Positions 44,167 to 54,420 of a stretch of DNA of 64,000 nt are shown piece after piece. The notes under the pieces were generated by a model. It ran no database searches. It saw nothing but the letters and a program-made list of their open reading frames with translations, and was not told where the DNA came from. The DNA lies in assembly GCA_023614405.1 (NCBI GenBank), contig JAJUPC010000230.1, forward strand, positions 1 through 64,000, read 5' to 3'. How positions within the stretch are numbered: the stretch's first letter is position 1; each line of letters opens with the position of its first letter. Source of the stretch: Avena insularis (taxonomy: Eukaryota > Streptophyta > Magnoliopsida > Poales > Poaceae). Made by a program: the position numbers and the translations under genes.

Positions 44167-46517
44167 CTAGAATTTTGCAGAGCACCAATAGTATTTCACC
44201 GACGGATATGCCAAGAAAATATTGGACAATTGTATGGTGCAACCTGCTTCATACGTCTCTGATGGTCGCACAATCACTTGTTTAAGCACTGTCGAGCATT
44301 TCAATATCAATGTTAAGAAATCATGCTCATGATCCTCTCCGTTAAAGCCTTGTATTTCCACTTCTTCAAGACATGTATAGGAGATACTTTGTCTTCTCCA
44401 ATTCTTGGGCTTATCACACGGACAATTATTTTGGCATGCTTCTCTCGCCTATAAAAATTGAGGAGGATAACAGTCTATTATTTATTTGTGCAAGTTTCTT
44501 GCTAGGTTGAGACTATATCCTATAGAAATTGTATTAGACATGTACTATGTATTCATGTAAGATACATAACACATTATTACCTTGGGCCACCATGGCAGGA
44601 TGACCTTAAGCTTTTTGGTAGCGGCACGCATACTGCACATCCCAAGGAGTTGCATCACAAGTGCTCCGTAAACATGCCAAGCCGTTTCAAAATTGAGCTC
44701 CAATTCAGAGATGTTGGGAATAACTGGAAGTTTCTCCATCTCTTGTGCAAAGTTCAGCTCCGCATCTAGATGATTCTGCAGTATATTTTGATATGGGTAT
44801 CACGTACAAAACATATTAAATGTATTATGCATATACAATAGCAAATTAGATACATACACCGGCACTTATTAGGTACAAGGTCATGGCATGTGACAGTGGA
44901 AGCTGCTCCCAGCATGTGTAGCTCCTCTCCTTCGTCTGTACGCTCATGTTCCGGAGCAGCCAAGAACCAAACACAAGCACCGGCCCTGAAGTATACGAGC
45001 GTTTCCACGAGAAATTCTCTACTAGTGGCGCCGAGATGGATACATCGATGTCCTTATGGGCATGGACTTTCAGATGCAGTTGCTTCAGCACGGGAGATGC
45101 AATATCGATCCCTTGGGATTCTAAATGGCTAGTAGTAGACAGATGAAGTTCACGCAGCGAGGAGGAGTGGACCGTGATTTTTCCCATAGCTAGAGTAGCC
45201 TTTAGCACGCGCAGGCGCGGGCAGCAGGTAACCAATGTGCCAATGTCGACGACGCCACACTGTAAGGATAGCCTCTGAAGCGCCGAAAACTCGCTGGGTG
45301 GAAGTGGTGTGAAGCATACGTTATTCAAGCTCATCTGGATCGATGTGGCACTGGGGAAGCATGGCAGGTCAGCACTAAACATCGTCCTCAAACTGCATCC
45401 CTCGGAGTTGTCGGTGAAGACAAGCTCCTGGGGCGAGAGCCTCGCTACTCTACTGAGAAGAGAAGTGATGAAATTGGAGTTGATGTTGTCGTCGTCGTCT
45501 CTCCGTGGAATTTCTATACCCAGGGGGCGCAACACAAGGCCGAGCGGTGCCGCCTCTTCAAGTGCGATGAGCCCCTCTTCGAGGGTCATCCCCCGGAAGG
45601 TGACACCGAGCACGCGAAGGCATGGGCATTGGTTGAGCAACATGCCAAGATCCACGATGTTGCCTGATAGGGACATATTATCTAGCATAGGGAACTCCCC
45701 AGACGACGATGGCGGATGCGAAGGAGACATGATGTGTCTAGCTGGGTGACGCTCAGGACGCGCAGCCGTCGGCAGCGGTCGAGCAAGGAGTCAAAGTCGA
45801 CGATCCTGCCAGCAGAGAGACACAGCTTCTCCAGCATGGGGAACTCGTGGGCCGGCGGTTGTGTCGTTACGCGGAGAAGATGCTTGGCCGGGCAGCAGGT
45901 GACAGTGAGCACGCGCAGGCGCGGGCAACGGCTGAGCAGAGGGACGAGGTCGGTGATTTTCCCCTTGATGGAAGGGGTGTCGAGCGCGCTGAACTCGCCC
46001 CTAGTCGTCAGCATCGGTTTGACGCCGAAGTGGCCCGTGTCTAGCTCGATCGAGGTGGTGTCGGGGAAGCAAGGGAGCTCGATGTCGCCGTTGTATGCGA
46101 CATCGGACTGGAAGGTGAAGAGTAGCTTCTGTGGGGAGAGCCGGAGGGACGCACGCAGCAGCGAGTTGGTGTCGGCGGTGGGCGGCGAGTGCCATGTCCA
46201 TGGAAGGCGGATGTCGAGGGTGGAGACCACCTGCGGTGGAGCGATATTGAAGTGGCGGAACAGTGATTCGATCCTGGTTGGCCGGAGTCCGCGGAAGGCG
46301 AGGTGGGTGAGGCTGGTCCAGAGGCCGCGCCACCGGCGGGAGAGGACGCTGGTCTGCACGGCGGTGCGGAAGCAGCGTAGGCGTGCGAGAACGAGGAGGA
46401 GCATCTCGTCCGGGAGAGAGCTGAGGAGGTCCGTACTACGGTGGGGGCGATGATGAGTTCCATGGGCGGCGGCGGCGGCGGCGAGCGCTTGAGGCGACGC
46501 CCCGATCGCAATTCCAT
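44167..46517 (-). pseudogene. F-box/LRR/FBD protein gene with two frame breaks
   Basis: The three exons on the minus strand are about 44858-46517, 44581-44775 and 44167-44448. The splice sites (GGT|GTATGT, CTGCAG, AAG|GTAATA, TTATAG) fit in phase. The start MELRSGRRLKRS plus Pro run is typical of grass F-box/LRR proteins. The F-box (LPDEMLLLVLARL...SVLSRRWRGLW) follows in another frame. Several related LRR modules end in CPRLRVL. Further on are ELHLSTTSHLESQGI, the F-box-associated strand (FAQEMEKLPVIPNISELEL) and the FBD end (YTCLEEVEIQGFNG... IVRPSE). Such proteins select targets for SCF ubiquitin ligases. Frame changes occur within 46440-46500 (GCC-rich run) and near 45735. Each could be one lost base. 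The rest is open, so recent inactivation or assembly error are both possible. Confidence 0.85.
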
Positions 46518-46798
46518 GGGAAGGCGACGGCCCCGCAACTTCGTGTCGGAAAAGGAACGGAATAGGCCAGCAACTCGCTCGTACGAAATAAATCTAGCTT
46601 CACGCAACCCAGCCCATCCACGTCGTGATAATTTCTCCACAAAAAAAAACACCGTGATAATCATGGCCTATCACCGTGTCCATTTAGATTTCGTATTCCT
46701 TTCCAAATAAGCGTAAAGTAAGTAGTCCCGACACTACGCGTGCTAGAAATTTTTTATCATCAGCCACTAACAGGTACGCATAGATACAAAACGTACTA
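46518..46798. other. 5' flank of the F-box gene
   Basis: Upstream DNA of the minus-strand F-box gene. No separate gene is visible. Confidence 0.5.
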
Positions 46799-47031
46799 CT
46801 CCGGCGCTCTACAAAAATCTCACGGACCTAGACGTCAATGTATTGGCTAAAAATTAGGCCTATTAGTGAGCAATTAAGGCACATGCATTGGTGCAAGACT
46901 GTTGCATGCATAGGAAATTGAAAGAAAATATGCCATATTAATCAACAATTAATTCTTATGCGCCTAAAAACGTTGCAGTTTTGAAAAAACTCAAATTTGA
47001 TTAGGCGCCCTGCAAACCGTGAAGGAGGTAG
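46799..47031. mobile_element. Stowaway-type MITE (degenerate)
   Basis: The element is about 233 bp, from CTCCGGCGCTCTACAAAAAT to CTGCAAACCGTGAAGGAGGTAG (edge approximate), with TA on each side. The ends are imperfectly inverted. The boundary is uncertain by a few bases. Confidence 0.6.
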
Positions 47032-47128
47032 TAGTATATGACAAGGACACCTAGCACGTAGTATCACGCAAAATAAAAACGTTTCAGAATACACGTGACA
47101 ATTTTAGCATAGCTTATAAAAACTACTA

Positions 47129-47364
47129 CTCCCCAGTTCCGATTTATAAGGCCAACATGTAGTTTAAGAAAAAAGTTTAATCATGAATTTGGTCAACAAC
47201 ATATAAATTATATGTCATAAATATGGTACCATCGGATTCACATTAAAAAAATGTTTCCAATGGTATAATTTTCTGTCATATAATTTATATTTTATTGACT
47301 AAATTTGTGGTCAATTTTTTCTTGAATTACATGTCAGTATAATAAACCGGAAAGGAGGTAGGAG
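47129..47364. mobile_element. Stowaway-type MITE
   Basis: The element is 236 bp. CTCCCCAGTTCCGATTTATA at the left and ATAAACCGGAAAGGAGGTAG then GAG at the right are inverted, with TA on both sides. The interior is a near-palindrome (for example ATATAAATTATATGTCATAA against TTCTGTCATATAATTTATAT). Confidence 0.82.
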
Positions 47365-48098
47365 TATTAGCTAGGTCACGGTCCACACTTTAATTCTATA
47401 CATATGCACTGCACAAACTTCACATATATTCATTAATGCAATATTTTAGAAATACCCTAATAATCTTCCACCATAAATTAAAGATGATCAAATATGTCCT
47501 TTGGGTCCGTGATATGTATTTAGTATATATATTGTGTCTATATAATTTATTATTTTCTACAATATTTGCCTAGGTATTAATATTTCCCATCAATTTTGGC
47601 ACTAAAGAAATCAGCTATAGTTGATGCCCTCTTATTTGCGAGGGCCCCATGCTAGTTTAACTAAAAGGTAGTTGTCGGGGAAGGTAATTAAATTGATGTG
47701 CCCTCTAAACGATATTATAATGCTTAGCATCATGTAATACTGCCAAGACTTGGTTGCTTAGCATAATTAACATATTATTGTTTACACTTACGGTATGCAG
47801 AGACTTGGACTTGGGAAGTAGAACATTTTGTTACTTTCAAATTTATATTTTACATATTGCATCTTGGATGAATATTGAGATTGGCGACTAATCCTACAAC
47901 TGCAATAGACATTTAGGATGCTATATGTGTCACCATGCTATGAAATTCAGATGCTTTGCTTTGCCATCCAGAGAGTTCAGTTTGTGAACGTCCTTAAATT
48001 CCAAAAAATAGAGAAATAGGTGTCCTTAAACAAGTCCTCCTCTCTAATATCCCACCAAAGCAACAAATGCTAAGGAGAAATGGGAGAGAAAGAAAAAT
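47365..48098. other. no gene recognised
   Basis: AT-rich intergenic DNA without coding or transposon signal that I can name. Confidence 0.5.
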
Positions 48099-48200
48099 TG
48101 AGAAGGTCAACTAATGACTCCAAGATCTAATGCAAATGCATACCTTCACACGGAGGAGAGATTGGTTGGTGAAAACATAGATATGTTGGAGGGATTGGGA
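48099..48200. repeat. dispersed repeat, copy B
   Basis: This is the partner of 39058-39165. The two diverge after GGAGGGA, where copy A continues into the possible LTR. Confidence 0.75.
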
Positions 48201-49309
48201 GGTAGGCTTGGAAGATCAGCAATGGAGGGAGGAAACTAGCACAAGAACCTTAGCACTCAATGGGGAAGAAGATCATTTTATAACCCTTTTTGAAACCAAT
48301 ACTTATGTGGTTTTGTAAGGCTTGGTATAGATCCAAGAATGATCCTTACTCGACTCGCCTTGAATAAACCCGGTCGCTAATCAAAAAAAAAATCCAAGCG
48401 TCAGAATAAAACTCGGAATTTTCTGGACTGGATATCATACCCCAAAACGATAGAACCTCTCATATGAAAAACTCAATATCATTTGCATTTGGGCTCCATT
48501 TTCGATGAACTCGGATTTCTTATAAATCATAACAGTAAGATTTGTCACTCGATGGCAAGAAACACCAAATACCATCAAGAGAGGATAAAGTTGGTCGAGT
48601 CTGGAGTCGTAGGTCTACGCACTTGGGTGCAACTAATCAGGTGCCAATGCTTATGGAGGTCGCGATTGATTCCATTATTTATGGTGTGCTTTATATCCTC
48701 AATCCATGTGCTATCTGTATAAGTGTAAAATCGTTCGAATTTTTAGACGATTTTTCCAAAAGAATAGATTTTAGTAAATTTCAACAAATCCGACACACTA
48801 CACTTCAAAACTTAAATAGAGCATGTTCTTGGCATGAACTGGGTTGTATTGTAGTGATACGAGGCCTAGTTAGTTGTTTGATAGGTTCTTAGTTTGACTC
48901 CTCACCACCTAAACTTTTTTGTCGAATAATCTGAACTCCAGACTTCAAATTTGTTCGATTTTTTTGAAAAAAGTGTATGATTTGGGTATGTTTTGTGTTG
49001 AGCATGTGATTTCACTTGTGTCGTCACCTGATCAGGCTCGAAATGAAATCAGCACTATGAGTACCATGTCAAGATGGATTCTCTTCTTTGATTTGTGATG
49101 AGCTACCTGCAGTTTGGAGTGTTCCAGCCCTTCACTCATGTATCTTGCATTGTATGATACCGTTAGTATACATCAATTAAGGGCACCAAAGTATGTACCG
49201 AACTAGCTAGCCAGCTAAACTCAAAATAGCCAAGCAATATATATATTACTAACATCAAATCGAATTCTCCAGGAAATCTGACATATTTAACCGGGATAAA
49301 TATTAAATT
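48201..49309. other. no gene recognised
   Basis: AT-rich spacer. The plus-strand frames at 48483-48892 have no motif or splice context that supports a gene. Confidence 0.5.
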
Positions 49310-49984
49310 CTAGTCTCCCTTCTCTTCTGCTGCTGCTGAAGGAAGAGCCGTCTCTTTAGGAGCTACTAACCAATCTCGTATCTCGTGGAAATCATGGAGC
49401 CAGACCAAGCAGAAGAACCCCAAGCTCGTGATCCCCGCCAACACACTCTCGTACCTCTGCTTTCCTCGAAACCAACGCCTGCGTGCAATACCATGATACA
49501 CGAGACACAAGAAAATTACTACTAACCAATTCATTCAGAGAAAAGGTTGCTATTTTCCTTAAAAAATATAGAATTTTTTAATAACATGGAAATAGAAGGA
49601 GATTAGTATAGTAGTTATGCGTACGTACCAGTCGGGGTCATTAGGCCTGGCCTGGACATGCTCGGTGACGGCACAGAGCAGCTCCGAGTTCTTGGTGGAG
49701 AAGAGGAGGCCGCGCGGCTTGTAGTACTTGCCCAGTATCCCCTTCTCCAACTCCGCCAGCACGTCGTACAGCTCCTCCGACAGCTCCTGCTTCCTCAGAT
49801 GCAGATCCGGCAACGAGGCCGCAGGAGTCTGTACCTGCTTGGAAGCAGCAGCGGAGGATGAGAAGGCAGCAGATGGCGAGCCGCCGCATGGGACGAGACG
49901 CCGTAGTCGTTGCGCCGCCACAGTCGCAGCCGGCGGCGATCGCTGGAGCATCCTAGTCGCCGCCTGTCGAAGCGCCGTAGCCAT
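49310..49984 (-). CDS. small probable organelle-targeted membrane protein
   Basis: The two minus-strand exons are 49629-49984 and 49310-49478, with donor GTACGT and acceptor GCACGCAG. They join in phase to 174 residues. Residues 1-50 are rich in Ala/Arg/Ser with no acidic residue (MATALRQAATRMLQRSPPAA), as in mitochondrial or plastid transit peptides. A conserved-looking middle (ELYDVLAELEKGILGKYYKP, residues ~78-97, then RGLLFSTKNSELL) is followed by one hydrophobic span at about 130-147 (SVLAGITSLGFFCLVWLH) and an acidic end. I do not recognise the family. The clean splice, transit-like start and open frame support a real gene. The alternative upstream Met at 50023 would put MHTYVITTRRNHI in front and spoil the transit-like start. 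Confidence 0.8.
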
Positions 49985-50076
49985 GATATGATTCCGTCGC
50001 GTTGTAATCACGTACGTATGCACGCAGTACGCGTTCCTCGGCTTATATACGCACGCGCGACCTTCGGATCGAATTA

Positions 50077-50189
50077 CTCTTCCCTCGCACCTGTATTTGC
50101 TAAAATTTAGATGAACCTATATACTAAATAATGTGTAGATTCATCTAAATCTAGACAAATCAAAGTCAACTAATATGGATCGGAGGGAG
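50077..50189. mobile_element. Stowaway MITE upstream of the organelle-protein gene
   Basis: The right end is clear (GATCGGAGGGAG at 50178-50189, then TA) and the inner part pairs (ATTTAGATGAACC.. with ..TTCATCTAAATC). The left end (CTCTTCCCTCGCACC) is weak. A similar flank, CGAATTACT(C/A)TTCC, occurs on both sides (50070 and 50204). Confidence 0.75.
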
Positions 50190-50337
50190 TAGCGACTTCA
50201 GACCGAATTACTATTCCGTGTGCGTTCTGAGTTCCACACCTGCTGAATCTAAACCAACATGGAAGCCCACTAAAAACACGGCCCATGTCATCACGTACAA
50301 ATAATCGGGGGACCCTTCTCTCGAGAAAAAAAAGGGA

Positions 50338-50681
50338 CACTGAAGAACAACGATTATATGTGCATTTTATTGATGTATTTTGTACGCATGGCAGCATAGG
50401 TGGTTTTATATTTTGTACCGAATATTGTTGCCATGATAAAATAGGCCACCATCTAAGCTTTGAGATTGAACAATGAATATATTTCGTTAGATTCATGCCA
50501 ATATATGCTCGGATAGTTCCAACATGTGAAACTGAAGAAGAACAACGATTATGTGGATTTTATTGATGTATTTTGCAGGCATGCCAGCGTAGGTGGTTAT
50601 ATATTTTGTACTGAATATTGTTGCCATGATAAAATAGGCCACTGTCTAAGCTTTGATATTGAACAATGAATGTATTTCGTT
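50338..50681. repeat. two direct copies of a ~150-bp unit
   Basis: The copies are 50338-50488 and 50527-50681, sharing GAACAACGATTAT, TTTTATTGATGTATTTTG, GAATATTGTTGCCATGATAA and ATTGAACAATGAAT, about 90% alike by eye and separated by ~38 bp. No coding role is seen. Confidence 0.88.
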
Positions 50682-51305
50682 GTGGTTTAACAACGTGTGG
50701 ATTTCATACTTGAATGTAGTTGGTTGGAGCGAAAATATTGTTTACTCCACAACATCAATATTAGTGAAAACTTTTAGCTTGACCCACAAATTTCGATGAC
50801 TATAGTTTTGAAAAACTCCAGTGAACATTTTTATGCCAATTTTGAAAACGATGTTCGACTCTTTTGTTCTACAAACTGTATAAGTAAGATAGGTCATGTA
50901 TTATGTTGGAGATGAGTCTTTTCTCTACTGATTTTTCCATGAAAATCATTTAATTTTGAAGTTCCGATCCACAATTAAGTGCGATGCTATATGAAGCCCA
51001 GATTCATGTGGTGGGCTACTTTCATGTTCTCAGTTATTTCAACCTGAACATACACGTATTATAAATTATTATCTATATCCCTATATATTTTTAATTTTTT
51101 TGAATCTTTAAATTTGAACTTTTTTGAAAATAAAATAAAATCCACTGTGGTGGACGGGAGCCAAATCGACTCTGTCGGGAGCCAAATAAGGGGCACTGGG
51201 CTACATGTACTCATATGGAAACCGATTGAGTGAGTGCTTGTGCGACTGGATCATGTGACATGTGAGGTTATTTTAGCATAAGCATTGGCAGCTCGCGTAG
51301 TACTA
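50682..51305. other. no gene recognised
   Basis: AT-rich intergenic DNA. Confidence 0.5.
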
Positions 51306-51463
51306 CTCCTTTCGTTTAGAAATATAAGATGTTTTAGATTTGTAAAAGAGATGTATCTAGACATTTTTTAGTGTATAGGTTCAAATGAATCTAAACATTA
51401 AAAGATGTCTAGATACATCTCCTTTACAAACTTAAAACGTCTTGTATATCCAAAGAGAGGGAG
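51306..51463. mobile_element. Stowaway MITE
   Basis: The element is 158 bp, from CTCCTTTCGTTTAGAAATAT to ATATCCAAAGAGAGGGAG, with TA on both sides. The arms (AGATGTATCTAGACATTTTT and its complement near 51400) pair well. Confidence 0.9.
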
Positions 51464-51606
51464 TACGAAGATGCATGTGTCAGTCAGAAAAGCCAAAACA
51501 AGTTCAGTCATGATAAAGTAAGATATATTCGAAGCAGACGTGACCGTTTTGGTGCCTTTTTCTTCCCACCTACTCCATCTCGTCTATTCTGCTTGGGCAC
51601 GTAGAC

Positions 51607-51680
51607 TGCTGCCATGGACTCCAAAGGCGCAAAACGGAAATTGGTCATCCATCATTTTCGGCAGCTGCTGAAAACGATAT
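51607..51680 (+). repeat. dispersed repeat, copy 1
   Basis: This is similar to 52979-53047: both contain CCAATGGCGCAAAA or CCAAAGGCGCAAAA, GGAA(A)TTGGTCATC, CATTTTCGGCAGCTG and TGAAAACGATA, each preceded by CGTAGACTGC. The source is unknown. Confidence 0.8.
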
Positions 51681-52978
51681 ATATACACTCCGATCGGATT
51701 GCGGGGACTATCAAATCCTGTCCTTTTCTTTTTTACATAACCATTCGTTTACAAAGATTACACGCATGGTCACTGAAAAGATATAAATTTGCGCGCCATA
51801 CAACTTTGCACAAGTATCCTGCGAGTAAAAAAATTATAATCCAGCCATTGGAAAAACTTGTGCCTCGACATAACGCGCCACAACCATGGCAGTGTCGAAA
51901 AAAGAGACGAACAGCCGTCATACCGAGATCTGACAGAGCACCTTTGCATGCGACGATGCTTTTTAAGCCGATGAAACAGGCCGTCACAAGCGACGAGACC
52001 GAGACTTTGTAGCACGTCGACCAGGGGTCTTTCCCGTGGTCACCGGATCACGACGTCGTCAATTTCATCCGATGAAGTCGAACAAGAGAAACGTTGTCGC
52101 CTGCTGTCATCCACACGCCCAACTACAAGACAACAAACATAACTACAACAGCCAATATGACCGTCACCCGCTAGAGTGCCGGTCGCCGACCTCCAGATGC
52201 TAATCTCGCCGGATCTAGAGACCGGCGAGACGACCAGGCCACCTGCCCGTTGACGCCACCGGTTGGAGTGATGCCGAGATGGAGGAATAGCATAGAAAAA
52301 TTATTCCGAAACGACGGCGTCTCCTTCATAAAAGCAACATCCCATGAAAGCATGCGGCCAACCCCTCTTGTAGCCGGAGCGGCCGACGAAGGAGGCAGGG
52401 ACCGGCGGCCTGGCATGTGGTTAGGGGCAGATGCGTTCGTCTCCGCATCCGTTTTCCCTAGAGCGAACATATCTTAGGCAGTCTATCTAGTGCCGAGTAC
52501 TAACTTTGTTTGAATCCGAGAACTATCAAATCCCGTGTTGAGTAGCTGGAATCGTGAACCCTAACGTACATATGCACCCACTCCAGTCCATAGAATCCAT
52601 CCACTCCATAGAATCCATCGAAATATTAGAAGGCGTAAAATATGGAACAAAATTTTCCAAATGCGGCAATCTAGATGAAAACTTGTTGGATGGGTCCGTA
52701 AACTAGTCCAATTTTCTTGTTTGATGAAAATTTTCTTTCACCGAAACTAGTTCAATTTCGTGTGGAGGAGCGGGTCAATCGCCTCCTGATTCAGTTTTCG
52801 CACCCCTCATCTCGCCTTCTATTGGTTCCTTTGGTTTGCCCTTTCATGCTTTCGGTGTTCTTCATTCATTGTTAGTCTATGCCATGATAACATGTCTTTG
52901 CAAAAGGTGTGTGTATGGTGTTCAATGGCCTTAATAAGGTTCCATTTTTTAGGGTCCCCACCTGTCGGACGCGTAGAC
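51681..52978. other. unclassified, no gene recognised
   Basis: GC-richer stretch (51840-52470) with frames on both strands but no known domain. It may be part of a transposon. 52480-52978 shows nothing recognisable. Confidence 0.4.
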
Positions 52979-53047
52979 TGCCAGGATTCCAATGGCGCAA
53001 AAAGGAATTGGTCATCGAGCATTTTCGGCAGCTGATGAAAACGATAC
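52979..53047 (+). repeat. dispersed repeat, copy 2
   Basis: Partner of 51607-51680. The foldback element at 53058 begins about ten bases after it. Confidence 0.8.
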
Positions 53048-53057
53048 TCCCATATCT

Positions 53058-53411
53058 GCTATTTTTTTTAAATAATACATTTTTTTTATTGAATTGCACA
53101 AATAATACACAAAACGGACAAATTGCAAATCTGTTGGCCGTTCGACAGACGACAGACTTGTTTCTTCTTTTTAACAGACGACACACTGCCTTCGTCCGTG
53201 TTCAACGGACGAATCACCCTGCAAACCCCTCCTTTATCAAACAGCCGACAGCGTTGCTGCAGGGTGATTCGTCCGTTCAACGAAGGCAAGGTGTCATCTG
53301 TTGAACGGACGAATGTCGAACCGTCGACCGACCAACAGATTTGCTATTTGCCCGTTTTATGTATTATTTGTGAAATTCAATAAAAAAAGTATTATTTAAA
53401 AAAAAATAGCC
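53058..53411. mobile_element. foldback MITE with 9-bp target duplication (MULE-type)
   Basis: The element is about 354 bp with outer arms of ~80 bp that pair almost perfectly (53058-53140 with 53328-53410; ends GCTATTTTT and AAAAATAGC). The inner part also pairs (CGGACGAATCACCCTGCA with TGCAGGGTGATTCGTCCG), so nearly the whole element is one long hairpin. CCCATATCT lies on both sides (53049-53057 and 53412-53420), with one unmatched C at the right edge. A 9-bp target and long arms fit the Mutator superfamily. There is no coding capacity. Confidence 0.85.
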
Positions 53412-53424
53412 CCCATATCTAATC

Positions 53425-54145
53425 CAGTCTTCGGTCGCTGGTAGATATATTATTTAAAAGATTAAAACCAGATAAAATATGGGCAAAGAAAAGCACACCT
53501 TTGACTCTTTCTTCACATGCACACAGCACACCTCAGCGCGTCACCGTCCAATCCTTTATTTTTTTCTGAGAATTGTCACCGTCCAGGTCCGATCCTATAA
53601 ACAAACACGGTGGACGCGGCGTGGCGTCATGGGCCGGGCCCAGTGAGAGCTAGCCGTTGAGCTGCGCGACCCAGCGACGCTGGCAGCCAGGTAGGCCCAG
53701 AAAAGCGGAGGCGCCTCCTCCCGCCGGTGGGCCCGCAGGAGGGGCAATCTGGTAAAACGCTCTCACCAGTAGTACTACTATGTGGAGCTGCGGAGCGAGC
53801 CGTAGATTTGGGGACGTGCGTCCGTTTGACCTCATGTCGGGCCCGCGCCTGCAGGCTGCTACGTGCACACGGCTAGGCTGCACACGAGTCCTGCGCTCTC
53901 CATGGCATGTGGGCCCAAGTCCCCGATCATGGCTTGGAACGCCTGCGAATGAGCTCGTGAAGCCTCCTACCTTTGTGCACCCGGCAGGCAGAGAACAACC
54001 GAGGCTCATCAACAAATTATAGCCACCCTAACCTTTTCACACTCCCACAAAATAAACTCTTGCCGAGTCCAGAACATAGCTACCGAAAAGCGGTTTCATT
54101 TAAATGTAAATAGGGTAAAACCAAGCGGATTATGAGCTCAGCACG
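53425..54145. other. no gene recognised; GC-rich promoter-like block
   Basis: 53580-54010 is GC-rich with CGTG-type motifs and resembles DNA upstream of a gene, but no exon follows. The frames at 53650-54022 have no motif. Confidence 0.4.
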
Positions 54146-54420
54146 TCACGAGAAGAGGTTTACCGTGCGACCCGGTCCGGTTCTTGGTCCGCCGCTACCG
54201 AAAATCAAACATGGCTTTCGTGTGGCCACCGGAATTCCTTTTGTCCGATGCCTGTTGGCTTTCAAAGCCTAGGTCGGATGACACGTGTGTCTGGAAGGCG
54301 ATACATGCATCCAAATACACACATGCGAGTGCGTGCATATATGTCTCCTTCAATACATGACATTTATAAAAGAGTCATGATAGGGAGAAAAATACCACTC
54401 GTACTCTTCTATATATAGAA
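54146..54420 (+). repeat. duplicated segment, copy 1 left part
   Basis: This matches 56858-57116 (TCACGAGAAGAGGTTTA, CCGCTACCG, CTTTCGTGTGGC, TTTTGTCCGATG, TTCAAAGCCTAGGTCGGATG, AAAGAGTCATG, CTCGTACTCTTCTA). The segment continues at 56644 after the Helitron. Confidence 0.92.

Noticed and set aside
48483..48892. Two overlapping plus-strand frames
   Set aside because: AT-rich intergenic sequence, no homology recognised, no splice or start support.
53650..54022. Overlapping GC-rich frames as a gene
   Set aside because: No start context, motif, codon pattern or splice sites; looks like promoter-type DNA.
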